Source of the DNA: Streptomyces rugosispiralis
Lineage (GTDB): Bacteria > Actinomycetota > Actinomycetes > Streptomycetales > Streptomycetaceae
Assembly (NCBI RefSeq): GCF_024505145.1
Contig: NZ_JANIAA010000060.1
Location: 1 to 38,375 of the forward strand
Direction of reading: 5' to 3'
Length of the DNA: 38,375 bases
Part shown: positions 17,550-25,272 of the stretch, one piece after another
Layout: each line of letters opens with the position of its first letter
Position numbering within the stretch: the stretch's first letter is position 1
Notes under the pieces: generated by a model
What the model was told of the DNA's origin: nothing
The model's database searches: none
The model's input: the letters and a program-made list of their open reading frames with translations, nothing else
Translations under genes and position numbers: made by a program

Positions 17550-17981
17550 ATGTTGATGCGCACTGACCCCTTCCGTGAACTGGACCGGCTGGCGCAGCAG
17601 CTGATGGGCCCGGGCACCTGGTCCCGTCCGTCGGTGATGCCGATGGATGCCTACCGCGAGGGCGACGAGTATGTGGTGGCCTTCGACCTTCCGGGCGTCC
17701 CCGCGGACGCGATCGACATCGCCGTCGAGCGGAACATGCTCACGGTCAAGGCCGAGCGGCGGCCGGTGGTGAAGGCCGACGACGTGCAGATGGAGCTGTC
17801 CGAGCGGCCGCTGGGTGTCTTCTCCCGCCAGATCGCGCTCGCCGACACCCTCGACACCGAGCGCATCCAGGCCGACTACGACGCGGGCGTGCTCACCCTG
17901 CGCATCCCGATCGCCGAGCGCGCCAAGCCCCGCAAGATCTCCATCGGCGTCGGATCCGGCCACAAGGAGATCTCCGGCTGA
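17550..17981 (+). CDS. hsp18: Small heat-shock protein, Hsp20/alpha-crystallin family (Hsp18)
   Basis: A 143-residue chaperone from ATG 17550 with GGAGGT 9 nt upstream. A short N-terminal arm (RTDPFRELDRLAQQLMGPGT) is followed by an alpha-crystallin domain (~30-130) with DAYREGDEYVVAFDLPGV, NMLTVKAERR and ADYDAGVLTLRIPIAE, including the GVLTL strand and the I-x-I motif. Such proteins form oligomers in the cytoplasm that hold unfolded proteins for refolding. The RheA-type operator upstream implies induction by heat. Whether the broken divergent gene or a distant regulator acts here is unknown. Confidence 0.93.
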   Translation: MLMRTDPFRELDRLAQQLMGPGTWSRPSVMPMDAYREGDEYVVAFDLPGVPADAIDIAVERNMLTVKAERRPVVKADDVQMELSERPLGVFSRQIALADTLDTERIQADYDAGVLTLRIPIAERAKPRKISIGVGSGHKEISG

Positions 17982-17993
17982 TACCGGCCGGAC

Positions 17994-18042
17994 GGGTGCG
18001 GAGGGCGGTCGCCTGATCCGCCTCATCCCGCGCTCCGCACCC
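17994..18042 (+). terminator. Hairpin downstream of hsp18
   Basis: GGGTGCGGAG (17994-18003) and CTCCGCACCC (18033-18042) form a 10-bp GC stem 12 nt after the hsp18 stop. The loop is 29 nt and there is no T-run, as is common in Streptomyces. Confidence 0.5.
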
Positions 18043-18079
18043 CCGTGGACAACCCGAAGAAGAAGGGGCGGCGGTCGAG

Positions 18080-18390
18080 ATGACTCTGCGACGCGCAGCA
18101 TTCCTGGGCCACGTGAAGGAACGCGGCGAGTACGACACTGCGGAGGGCGCGCGGCTCGTGTGGCACTCGCTCTCCTCGGCGCACACCTGGTCGGCGGCAT
18201 CCGCACTCAGCTGACGGCGCCCCTGCCCGATGCGTTCGCCCTGATCCTGCTCAACCCGCTGACCAGCGCCGAGCCGCTGCCCCCGAAGCGGTTCATCCGC
18301 GCATCCGCCGCGTGGATCGAGGGCGCCGCCGAGCAGACCGCGGCCTGGGACGTCCCCGCCGTGCTGTCCACCGTCGCCGACGCCGGCTGA
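18080..18390 (+). pseudogene. DUF2267 protein, frameshifted
   Basis: ATG 18080 opens TLRRAAFLGHVKERGEYDTA, the start of a DUF2267 protein. Near 18150 the frame must change to continue as VALALLGAHLVGGIRTQLTA, PDAFALILLNPLTSAEPLPP and FIRASAAWIEGAAEQTA to the stop at 18390. With the shift repaired it would be about 103 residues, normal for one DUF2267 domain. Function unknown; these genes often lie beside stress genes in Streptomyces. A sequencing error is possible because the rest is well preserved. Confidence 0.7.
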
Positions 18391-18522
18391 CGAAGACCTG
18401 CCTCGCCAGATCCTGCTCCAGCGACCCCGGTTACGACCTGCTCTTCGGCCGCCCCCAGCCCACCTGACCATCCCGCACCCCGGTGCCCGAACACCGGCCC
18501 GCAGCAAGAAAGGCAACCCCCA

Positions 18523-18960
18523 GTGATCTCCGACCGGCAGGCACCGCCCCAGCAGCCGTACGGGACGGCATACGCGCAGATGCTGGAAAAGGTCCGCTAC
18601 GAGGGCGCCTACCCCACCCTCGGGAGAGCTGACGAAGCCGTCCGCCTGGTTCTCGCCGGCCTGGGGCGTCAGCTGACCGGCGACGAACGTGTCGACCTGG
18701 CCGGCTGCCTGCCCCTGGAAGCCGCACGCGTGCTGACCGCGCAGATCCCCGACGCTCGACCGCTGACCGGCTGGGCCTTCGTCAAGGACCTCGCCGCCCG
18801 CACCGGCGCCTCCCTGGCCACCACCCGCTGGGATGCCGGCTCCGTCTTCTCCATCGTCGCCGTCTACGCCGGCCCCGAGCTGCTCACCCGCGTCCTCCAC
18901 CAGCTCCCCACCGGCTACGCCCTGCTGTTCGGCCGCGCCGAACTCACCCCGGCCGCGTAG
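18523..18960 (+). CDS. DUF2267 domain protein
   Basis: A 145-residue protein from GTG 18523. It contains YAQMLEKVRYEGAYPTLGRA, DEAVRLVLAGLGRQLTGDE and LAGCLPLEAARVLTAQIPD, the helical DUF2267 pattern. The C-terminal part (TGWAFVKDLAARTGASLATT, then SIVAVYAGPELLTRVLHQLP) resembles the second domain half. It follows the broken DUF2267 gene by 132 bp and could share a transcript with it. No biochemical role is known. Confidence 0.8.
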   Translation: MISDRQAPPQQPYGTAYAQMLEKVRYEGAYPTLGRADEAVRLVLAGLGRQLTGDERVDLAGCLPLEAARVLTAQIPDARPLTGWAFVKDLAARTGASLATTRWDAGSVFSIVAVYAGPELLTRVLHQLPTGYALLFGRAELTPAA

Positions 18961-19128
18961 ACGGCGAGGTGCGTCCTCGGGGCGGACAGCGACGACCGCT
19001 GCGTCACTGTCCGCCCTGGTCACATCCGGTGTGAGTGCGGCGGGATCGAGCTCGGCGACGTGTCGGGCGACCGCGTCGACGCCGGGGTGGACGTACCGCT
19101 CCAGGGCGTCGGTCGGGAAGGCACGCCC

Positions 19129-20372
19129 GTGCTAACCGTAGTCAATGCCGACGGTTCCACGCGGGACGGCTCCCTGCTGGACGAGATCGTCCGTGAGGGC
19201 GCGAGGCGGATGCCGGCCGCCGCATTGGAAGCCGAAGTCAACGCCTACCTAGCGGAGTTGTCCCATGAGCGGGAGGAGATGGGGCACCGCCTGGTGGTCC
19301 GCAACGGCTACCACCAGCCGCGGAAGGTCACCACCGTGGCCGGGGAGACCGAGGCCAAGGCCCCGCGGATCAACGACCGCCGCGTCGGCGAGGCGACCGG
19401 CGAGCGCACGCGGTTCTCCTCGACGATCCTTCCGCCCCGGTGCCGCAAGTCCCCGAAGATCTCCGAAGTGCTGCCGCCGCTCTACCTGCCCGGACTCTCG
19501 TCCGGGGACTTCGTCCCGGCGCCGGAGCAGTTCCTGGGCGGCACGGTCGGCCTGTCGGCCCGCGACCGTGACCGTGACCCGGCTGACCAAGCAGTGGAGC
19601 GATGACCACCGCCTTCCAGAACCGGGACCTGTCCGACCGCGACTTCGTCTACGTGTGGGCCGACGGAGTCCATCCCAAGGTCCGGCTCGGCCGGGCGCAC
19701 TCGTGTGCTGGTCCTGCTCGGGGTCCGGCTGGACGGCGCCAGGGAGCTGATCGCTCTGGCCGAGGGCTTGCGCGAGTCCACCGAGTCGTGGGCCGACCTG
19801 CTGCGTGACCGCCGTCGACGTGGCATGCGCGACCCCGAGCTGGTCATCGGCGACGGCGCAATGGGCCTGTGGCGCGCTCGCCGAGGTATTTCCGGCAGCC
19901 AGACCGCAAGGTGCTGGGTTCACAAAGCCCGCAACGTCAACAACTGCCTGCCCAAGTCCGCCCGGCCCGGCGCGGCGAAGGCGATGCAGGAGATCTACGA
20001 CGCCGAGGACCGCAGCCACGCCGAGAAGGCGGTCGAGGCGTTCGCGAAGACCTACGGGGCGAAGTTCCCGAAGGCCGTCGCGGAGATCGCCGAGGACCGG
20101 GACGGACTGCTCGCGTTCTACGACTTCCCAGCCGAGCACTGGATTCACCTGCGGACCACCAACCCCATCGAGTCGACGTTCTCCACGGTCAAGCTCCGCA
20201 CCAAGGTCACGCGAGGCGCGGGCAGCCCGGCGGCCGCTCTCGCGATGGTCGTCAATCTGGTCGAGTCAGCTCAGGCGCGATGGCGCGCGATCACCGGGGC
20301 CCACCTGGTGTCCGTACGGGTGCACGCTTCGAGAACGGCGTCCTGGTCGAGCGCGAGGTGCAGGCCGCGTGA
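19129..20372 (+). pseudogene. IS256-family (mutator) transposase with several frameshifts
   Basis: From GTG 19129: LLDEIVREGARRMPAAALEA, EVNAYLAELSHEREEMGHRL and NGYHQPRKVTTVAGETEAKA are the IS256 N-terminal region. The catalytic parts follow in changing frames: DFVYVWADGVHPKVRLG (first Asp), LVLLGVRLDGARELIAL, DPELVIGDGAMGLWRA (second Asp), AEHWIHLRTTNPIESTFSTV (Glu), ending FENGVLVEREVQAA. At least five indels are needed between about 19550 and 20330. All DDE residues remain readable, so decay is recent. Confidence 0.9.
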
Positions 20373-20749
20373 ACGTCGACGAGATCCTGCAGAAAACGGA
20401 CGAGCACGTCCGCTTCGCGGCCTGCCTCGACGCGCTGGGGCGCGTCGCCGACCCGGACGAGGTCGACCTGGTTCGCCGCGTGCTCACGGATCCGGACCAG
20501 ACGATGGCCCAGGCCACGAGCGATCACCTCTTCCTGGTGCAGCGCCTGCGGGCATGGGCGCTCTTCCGCGCCGTCACGCTCAACCTGTCCTGGTCGCCGG
20601 ACGGCCTGCCCGCGTCGTCCAACTGGCTCCAGCTCAAGACCGCCGCCGGGACGAACACCGAGGTCATCGGGGTCCTCGCCGAAGCCGGCCGCACCAAGCG
20701 GATCCGCAGCACCGCCAAGGCCGGCCTTACCCACCGCGGCAGGAGCTGA
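20369..20749 (+). CDS. ORF overlapping the IS256 transposase stop, unknown function
   Basis: GTG 20369 overlaps the transposase TGA (GTGA), and the frame is open for 126 residues: VDEILQKTDEHVRFAACLDA, LGRVADPDEVDLVRRVLTDP, then LRAWALFRAVTLNLSW, SSNWLQLKTAAGTNTEVIGV and LAEAGRTKRIRSTAKAGL. It looks mostly helical and HEAT-like at the end, with no signal or membrane segment. The overlap suggests translational coupling to the transposase. Unlike that gene, this frame is intact. It may be a passenger or helper of this IS256 type, or a host gene that the IS abuts. Confidence 0.6.
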   Translation: MNVDEILQKTDEHVRFAACLDALGRVADPDEVDLVRRVLTDPDQTMAQATSDHLFLVQRLRAWALFRAVTLNLSWSPDGLPASSNWLQLKTAAGTNTEVIGVLAEAGRTKRIRSTAKAGLTHRGRS

Positions 20750-20774
20750 GATCAACTCACCCACCACTTTTGAC

Positions 20775-20905
20775 TATTGTTCTCGGCCCGCAATGCGGGT
20801 GAGAGCCACACCAACCGGCCGCCCGGATCGGTGACCACCTGCACGTTCACCCCGTGCCGGAGGTGCTTGTGGGAGTGGTCGGCCCGGGGGCCTCGTTGGT
20901 CATCC
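20775..20905 (-). pseudogene. IS5-family transposase, internal DDE fragment
   Basis: The minus strand reads ADHSHKHLRHGVNVQVVTDP and GGRLVWLSPALRA, the H-G-x-N-x-Q-x-x-x-D-P-x-G-R-L core of IS5/IS1647-like transposases around the second catalytic Asp. No flanking parts remain. It abuts the end of the IS256 region. Confidence 0.65.
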
Positions 20906-21149
20906 ATCCTGCCGCACTCGAAGCTCGAAGAAGCTCATTGAGCTCACAGGGCCGCGGCTTCCTCACTGCAGATCGGTCAATATCGTCCAACAATTTCTCA
21001 ACCTCGTGTCAGCGTCGACAATTGCGCGCGACTAGGGTCCGTAACACGAAATTCACGCGACCTCACCGGGCGCCGCGATGTCGTGCAGCGTAGCGGTGGG
21101 CCCGTTCTGCAATCAGGGTAAAAACCGAGTCGGTTCGTGGAGGTTGGCT

Positions 21150-22877
21150 ATGGTTGCTCGCAGGTCGGATTCTGCTTCGGGTGGCGGCGCGAGTCGTAGA
21201 GATCTGCTCAAGGCAGCAGCTGCGGCGACCGGTGGTGCCGCGCTGGGGCTCTCAGGCGTGCCGGCAGCCGCAGCGGCCGGTAAGCCGCGATCCCGTGCCG
21301 GGCGAACGCTGGTCGGCGCGATCCGCTGGGATGCCTACGCGGGCGGACAGACCATGCATGGAATGGGCACCAACCGCATTCTGTCTCCCGAGAAGTTCCA
21401 CTTCCGGATGCCGTTCTTCTCCAAGATCACTGTGCCCAACCCAGTCCTGCTCGACCAAGGATTCGACACGGAGACGACGGGTGCTGCGCCGTCCGGCTGG
21501 ACCGTTTCGGAGGGCACTGGCACCAGCGTGGCGGTCGTGCAAGGGCCCGATCGCGAGGGGAAGAGCGTTTATCTGCGCGACACCTCCGCCACGGGGATGG
21601 CGACGATGTCGCGCGCGTTTGCCGCGCAGAGCAGGGCCATCACCCTGCGGTGGGACTGGAAGGAGAAGGCCGCCGGCGGCTGGTCACGAGCGCTGGTCAC
21701 GGGCGGATCGACTACGGTCGTCGACATCGCCACCCAACGGGATGCCACCGGCAAGCACCTCGCGTACCGCACGCCCTCCGGAACGTGGCAGGTCCTCCAG
21801 GCCATCGCAGACGACACCTGGTACTCGATCAAGGTCACCGTCGATCCGACGCCGCCTCAAGGTGCTGCGCCGTGGGTGGACATCTTCGTCGGTGGGGTGC
21901 GCAAGGCCCACCACGTCCCGCTGCTCAGCTCCCCCGCCTCATTCGGCAAGCTGCACTTCCAGACCAATCCGAACCGGACCTCTGACCTGTACGTCGACAA
22001 CGTCAACGTGGTGGTGACCGAGTCTGTCAACTGCGAGGGGACCAGTCAGGAGGTCATGGACCAGGAAATCCGTTACGCAGTCGCGGCCGGGATCGACTAC
22101 TGGGCCTTCGACTACTACCCGCAGCAGCCGTTGGCGCGGGCTCGGGAGTTGTATCTGTCCAGCGATCTGAACAACCAGGTCAATTGGTGCGCCATTCTGG
22201 ACGGGAACTTCATGGCGCAGTACGACGCGAATCTAACGGAGCTTGTGGCGCGGTTCGGCGAGTCGAACTACCAGAAGGTCCTCGACGGCCGCCCGCTTGT
22301 CTACATCTTGAACAATGCAACCGCTGAAAAGGTCGCCAAAATGCGGTCGAAGGCGACCAGCGCAGGGTTGCCCGATCCCTACATCGTGGTCATGGGATGG
22401 ACCGCGCAGGGCGTGGCAGACGTGAAGGCTACAGTTGGGGCCGATGCGGTGAGCCGCTATGCGACGGGACAGGCTGACGGGGCATCGTATTCGTCACTCA
22501 CCAGTCTTGAGGCGAGTTTGTGGTCCGACTACGCAGGTGCGGCCGGGCAGGTCATTCCGACAGTGTCAACCGGTTGGGACCCGCGGCCGATGTACGAGTA
22601 CCCGGTGCCGTGGGGGGTCCAGCCTTCCGATGACTACCTGGGCCTCGAGGACCAATGGACCCAGCAGGCGACGCCGACGGACATCGCACATCACCTCGGA
22701 GAAGCGATCAGTTGGACCAACTCCCACTCGGCGAATGTTCCCGCGAATGCCGTCCTCATCTACGCATGGAACGAGCACCTCGAGGGAGGGTGGATCTGCC
22801 CGACTATGCACGAGATGCAGAATTCCGGCAGACCACTGCGCCTGGACGCCATCGCCGGAGTCCCCCGAACCGCCTGA
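21150..22877 (+). CDS. Tat-exported GH99-like (WbsX-type) putative glycoside hydrolase
   Basis: A 575-residue protein from ATG 21150 with GGAGG 6 nt upstream. A twin-arginine signal (SRRDLLKAAAAATGGAALG, residues 15-33) ends in an Ala-rich cleavage region. Residues ~110-290 form a jelly-roll-like module (LRWDWKEKAAGGWSRALV, KLHFQTNPNRTSDLYVDNVN). The C-terminal half matches GH99-like/WbsX proteins: QEVMDQEIRYAVAAGIDYWA, FDYYPQQPLARARELYLSS, RPLVYILNN and the closing AWNEHLEGGWICPT with the conserved Glu pair. It probably cleaves a plant or microbial glycan outside the cell; the substrate is unknown. Intact and not in an operon. Confidence 0.82.
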   Translation: MVARRSDSASGGGASRRDLLKAAAAATGGAALGLSGVPAAAAAGKPRSRAGRTLVGAIRWDAYAGGQTMHGMGTNRILSPEKFHFRMPFFSKITVPNPVLLDQGFDTETTGAAPSGWTVSEGTGTSVAVVQGPDREGKSVYLRDTSATGMATMSRAFAAQSRAITLRWDWKEKAAGGWSRALVTGGSTTVVDIATQRDATGKHLAYRTPSGTWQVLQAIADDTWYSIKVTVDPTPPQGAAPWVDIFVGGVRKAHHVPLLSSPASFGKLHFQTNPNRTSDLYVDNVNVVVTESVNCEGTSQEVMDQEIRYAVAAGIDYWAFDYYPQQPLARARELYLSSDLNNQVNWCAILDGNFMAQYDANLTELVARFGESNYQKVLDGRPLVYILNNATAEKVAKMRSKATSAGLPDPYIVVMGWTAQGVADVKATVGADAVSRYATGQADGASYSSLTSLEASLWSDYAGAAGQVIPTVSTGWDPRPMYEYPVPWGVQPSDDYLGLEDQWTQQATPTDIAHHLGEAISWTNSHSANVPANAVLIYAWNEHLEGGWICPTMHEMQNSGRPLRLDAIAGVPRTA

Positions 22878-22879
22878 CC

Positions 22880-23324
22880 TGAGCAAGCTGCAACACTCCC
22901 GGCGGGCTAGGTGTGTTGTCCGGGCACGTTGGTGACGGGCGACGCGCCGTGAGTGGCGGGCAGACCACTCCAAGCGCAGTTCCTCCGCCCTGCGGGCGAC
23001 TTCCTCGGCCTGGGCGAGCAGCCTGTCCTCGAGGTCCTCGACGGTGCCGCTGGTGTCCGGTCCGGTGACGATGACCGGGCCGTAGAGGAGATGGTGCAGG
23101 TCCAGTCCGCGCCAGGAGCAGGCGAGTGCCCAGGCTGCCGGGTTCACCGGTAATCGCATCCCGGCTCCGTTGCCGTGGACGTGTGGGAGCGCGTGCCGGT
23201 GGTGGACGGCCCGGTCTGCGCTGCCTGCGATCAGTCTGCGGAGGACGTCGTGCTGCGCAGCCTGATCCGTTGGGAGGTCGAGGCGCGAGGAGGCGGCGTC
23301 GGGGTCGATGCGCAGTGCGCACAC
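22880..23324 (-). pseudogene. DUF3846-like protein, 3' end missing
   Basis: From GTG 23324 the minus frame reads CALRIDPDAASSRLDLPTDQ, then HRHALPHVHGNGAGMRLPVN, AAWALACSWRGLDLHHLLYG, PVIVTGPDTSGTVEDLEDRL and LAQAEEVARRAEELRLEW. It resembles DUF3846-type proteins found on actinobacterial plasmids and phages. The frame runs past about 22890 into the reverse of the GH99-like gene without a proper stop, so the natural 3' end is lost. No strong ribosome binding site. The family call is tentative. Confidence 0.45.
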
Positions 23325-23426
23325 GCTCGCCGGGTACCGGCCGGGCTGCGCAAACGGGTCTGTGTCCGTCTGGGTTTGGTGCCGCTCGTGATGCGCGGAG
23401 CCACGCCATGGGTCTGGGCGAGGGCT

Positions 23427-23517
23427 AGTACTCCAGTGTGACTTCGCAATCTTGTAGGGACCTTGGTCGGGAACGGGTACGGCCACCGCGTGATCACCGG
23501 GGGTTGTGCGGACTCCT
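23427..23517 (+). repeat. IS701 left-end stub (copy A)
   Basis: About 80% identical over 91 bp to the left end of the internal IS701 at 25181-25272. It includes the GTG start and ACTCCT codons of the transposase, then breaks off. Its first 10 bp match the right terminus at 26623-26632 perfectly. Confidence 0.85.
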
Positions 23518-23543
23518 TTCGCCTGAACAGGCCGGCAAGGCGA

Positions 23544-24494
23544 TCACAGGACGAGCATGAGCTTGCCGCCGGGGCGGCGGGATTGGCTGAGCTTGGCCGC
23601 TTCCTGGATCTGGTCGAGGGTGTAGGTGCGGGCGACCGGTACGACCAGGATGCCTTCGCCGGCGAGCCTGGCGAACTCATTCATCTGGTCGTAGCGGATC
23701 TCGGTGGTGATCCGGACGCCCAGTTCGGCTGCGGCGGCGAAGTCCGAGACGGTGAGGACACGGTCGGGATCCCCGGTCAGCCCGATCAAGGCCGGCAGCG
23801 AGCCGCCGGCCGGGCTGGGCTGGTCGGCGCGGTCGATCCGGCCCCCGGTCGGCGCGGTGTCCAGGGCGCGGTCCACGGGGCCTGGGGTCAGTGCGCTGAC
23901 GCGTTCGGCCATGCCCTCGCCGTAGGCGGTCACCTGGGCGCCGATCTCTTCCAGGGCGGCGGCCCGGGTCGGCCCGGCTGTGGCGATCACCCGAATACCC
24001 CGGTGCAGCGCGAAGCGCACCGCCGCCTCACCCACGGTGGTGCCCGCGCCGTGGACGAGCAGCAGCTCACCCGGCTGGACGCCGAGGTCGTCGAGTGCGC
24101 GCCACGCCGTCTCGGCCGCCATCGGCAGCGCGGCGGCCTGCTCGGCGGTTACGCCCTCGGGAATGCGTGCCCAGGCCGGCATCAGCGCGTACTCGGCGGC
24201 GCCGGCCGTCGGGCCGTCGAAGGTGGCCGGGCCGAACACGCGGTCGCCGGTCTGGACGCCGGTGACGTTCTCGCCGAGCGCGTCGACGGTGCCCGCGACC
24301 TCGAGGCCGAGCCCGCGCGGCAGCGGCGGCAGATGGTCGGCGAGGAGACCGTCGACGACGTGCCAGTCGGCCGGTGTCAGGCCGCACGCCCGCACGGCGA
24401 TCCGGATCTGGCCGGGGCCCGGCTCCGGCTTCAGGACATTGCGGAGCACGATCACGTCCGGGGATCCGAATCGGTCGAACTGAAGAGCCTTCAC
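23544..24494 (-). CDS. NAD(P)-dependent quinone oxidoreductase-like (zinc-less MDR) enzyme
   Basis: A 316-residue protein. GTG 24494 is chosen because AGGAG lies 6 nt upstream; an ATG at 24509 would overlap that site. It begins MKALQFDRFGSPDVI and has the MDR pattern: RACGLTPADWHVVDG, PRGLGLEVAGTVDALGENVT, GDRVFG, then the NADPH-binding turn LLVHGAGTTVGEAAVRFALH and HRGIRVIATAG. The structural zinc cysteines are absent, as in the QOR group. The C-terminal PGGKLMLVL is typical. It is divergent from a TetR gene with two shared operators, which implies induction by a small toxic or electrophilic compound. Confidence 0.9.
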   Translation of the reverse strand: MKALQFDRFGSPDVIVLRNVLKPEPGPGQIRIAVRACGLTPADWHVVDGLLADHLPPLPRGLGLEVAGTVDALGENVTGVQTGDRVFGPATFDGPTAGAAEYALMPAWARIPEGVTAEQAAALPMAAETAWRALDDLGVQPGELLLVHGAGTTVGEAAVRFALHRGIRVIATAGPTRAAALEEIGAQVTAYGEGMAERVSALTPGPVDRALDTAPTGGRIDRADQPSPAGGSLPALIGLTGDPDRVLTVSDFAAAAELGVRITTEIRYDQMNEFARLAGEGILVVPVARTYTLDQIQEAAKLSQSRRPGGKLMLVL

Positions 24495-24510
24495 GATGAT
24501 CTCCTGCATG

Positions 24511-24566
24511 ATGACAGCATCTGTTGTCATTGACCCTAGCACCGTGACGACAGCGTCTGCTGTCAT
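24511..24566. promoter_or_regulatory. Two operators between the oxidoreductase and TetR genes
   Basis: ATGACAGCATCTGTTGTCAT (24511-24530) and ACGACAGCGTCTGCTGTCAT (24547-24566) are two 20-bp near-palindromic copies, 36 bp centre to centre. The first overlaps the oxidoreductase start region and the second lies 12 nt before the TetR ATG. This is a typical TetR layout for repressing both genes. Confidence 0.8.
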
Positions 24567-24578
24567 ATCCTGGTGGGC

Positions 24579-25151
24579 ATGCCACGATGGGAATCCGACG
24601 CGCAAGGCCGGCTCGAGCGCGCGGCGCTCGAGCTGTTCGAGACCCAGGGGTTCGAACGCACCTCGGTCGCGCAGATCGCGCGCACCGCCGGTCTGACTGA
24701 GCGCTCCTTCTACCGCTACTTCCCCGACAAGCGGGAAGTCCTCTTCGCCGGCAACGAGCTAGAGGCTCACCTCGTCGCCCAGGTCGAGGCGGCCGACCGA
24801 AGTCTCAGGCCGATCGAGGCGCTGCTGACCGCGCTAGGGACCGCAGACGAGATCTTTCGCCCGCGCGAGTTTCTGCTGCGCCGCATCAAGGTGATCGCCG
24901 CCAACCCGGCACTGGCCGAGCGCGATCTGATCAAGCTCGCCGACATCGCCGAGGCGCTGGCTCGGGCACTCGAGCGCCGCGGCGTCGAGCCCGGCAAGGC
25001 ACGCTTCATCATCGACGTGGCGATTGCGATTTCCCGGCGCGCCACGTCCCGCTGGCTGGCCGAGCCGGACGCGACGCTTTCCGAGCTCGTCGCCCAGGCC
25101 GTCGCTGAGCTGTGCGAGGCGGTCGCGCCGCCAGCTCCGACGGTCCGCTGA
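24579..25151 (+). CDS. TetR/AcrR family regulator of the oxidoreductase
   Basis: A 190-residue protein from ATG 24579. Its HTH domain is RLERAALELFETQGFERTSV, AQIARTAGLTERSFYRYFPD and KREVLF. The remaining ~130 residues are helical (LLTALGTADEIF, FLLRRIKVIAANPALAERDL, FIIDVAIAISRRATSRWLAE). No clear ribosome binding site precedes it and the nearest operator ends 12 nt upstream, so the transcript may have almost no leader. It probably represses itself and the divergent MDR gene. Confidence 0.9.
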   Translation: MPRWESDAQGRLERAALELFETQGFERTSVAQIARTAGLTERSFYRYFPDKREVLFAGNELEAHLVAQVEAADRSLRPIEALLTALGTADEIFRPREFLLRRIKVIAANPALAERDLIKLADIAEALARALERRGVEPGKARFIIDVAIAISRRATSRWLAEPDATLSELVAQAVAELCEAVAPPAPTVR

Positions 25152-25180
25152 GTCTGCCGCAAAGAGGAGCAGCGCCCACC

Positions 25181-25272
25181 TGGTACTCCAGTCTGACCTC
25201 GCGATCTTGCAGGGAACCCGGCTGGAAACGGGTAAGGCCCACCACGTGATCATCGGCGGTTGTGTGGACTCC
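25181..25272 (+). repeat. IS701 left end, internal (copy B)
   Basis: Reads TGGTACTCCAGTCTGACCTC and leads straight into the transposase start. It is preceded by CTGG rather than CTAG, and its position-10 base differs from both outer termini. It may therefore no longer be the end that moves. Confidence 0.8.

Noticed and set aside
23463..24533. A 356-residue plus-strand open frame opposite the oxidoreductase
   Set aside because: The minus strand shows a complete MDR enzyme with a good start site; the plus frame is a shadow.
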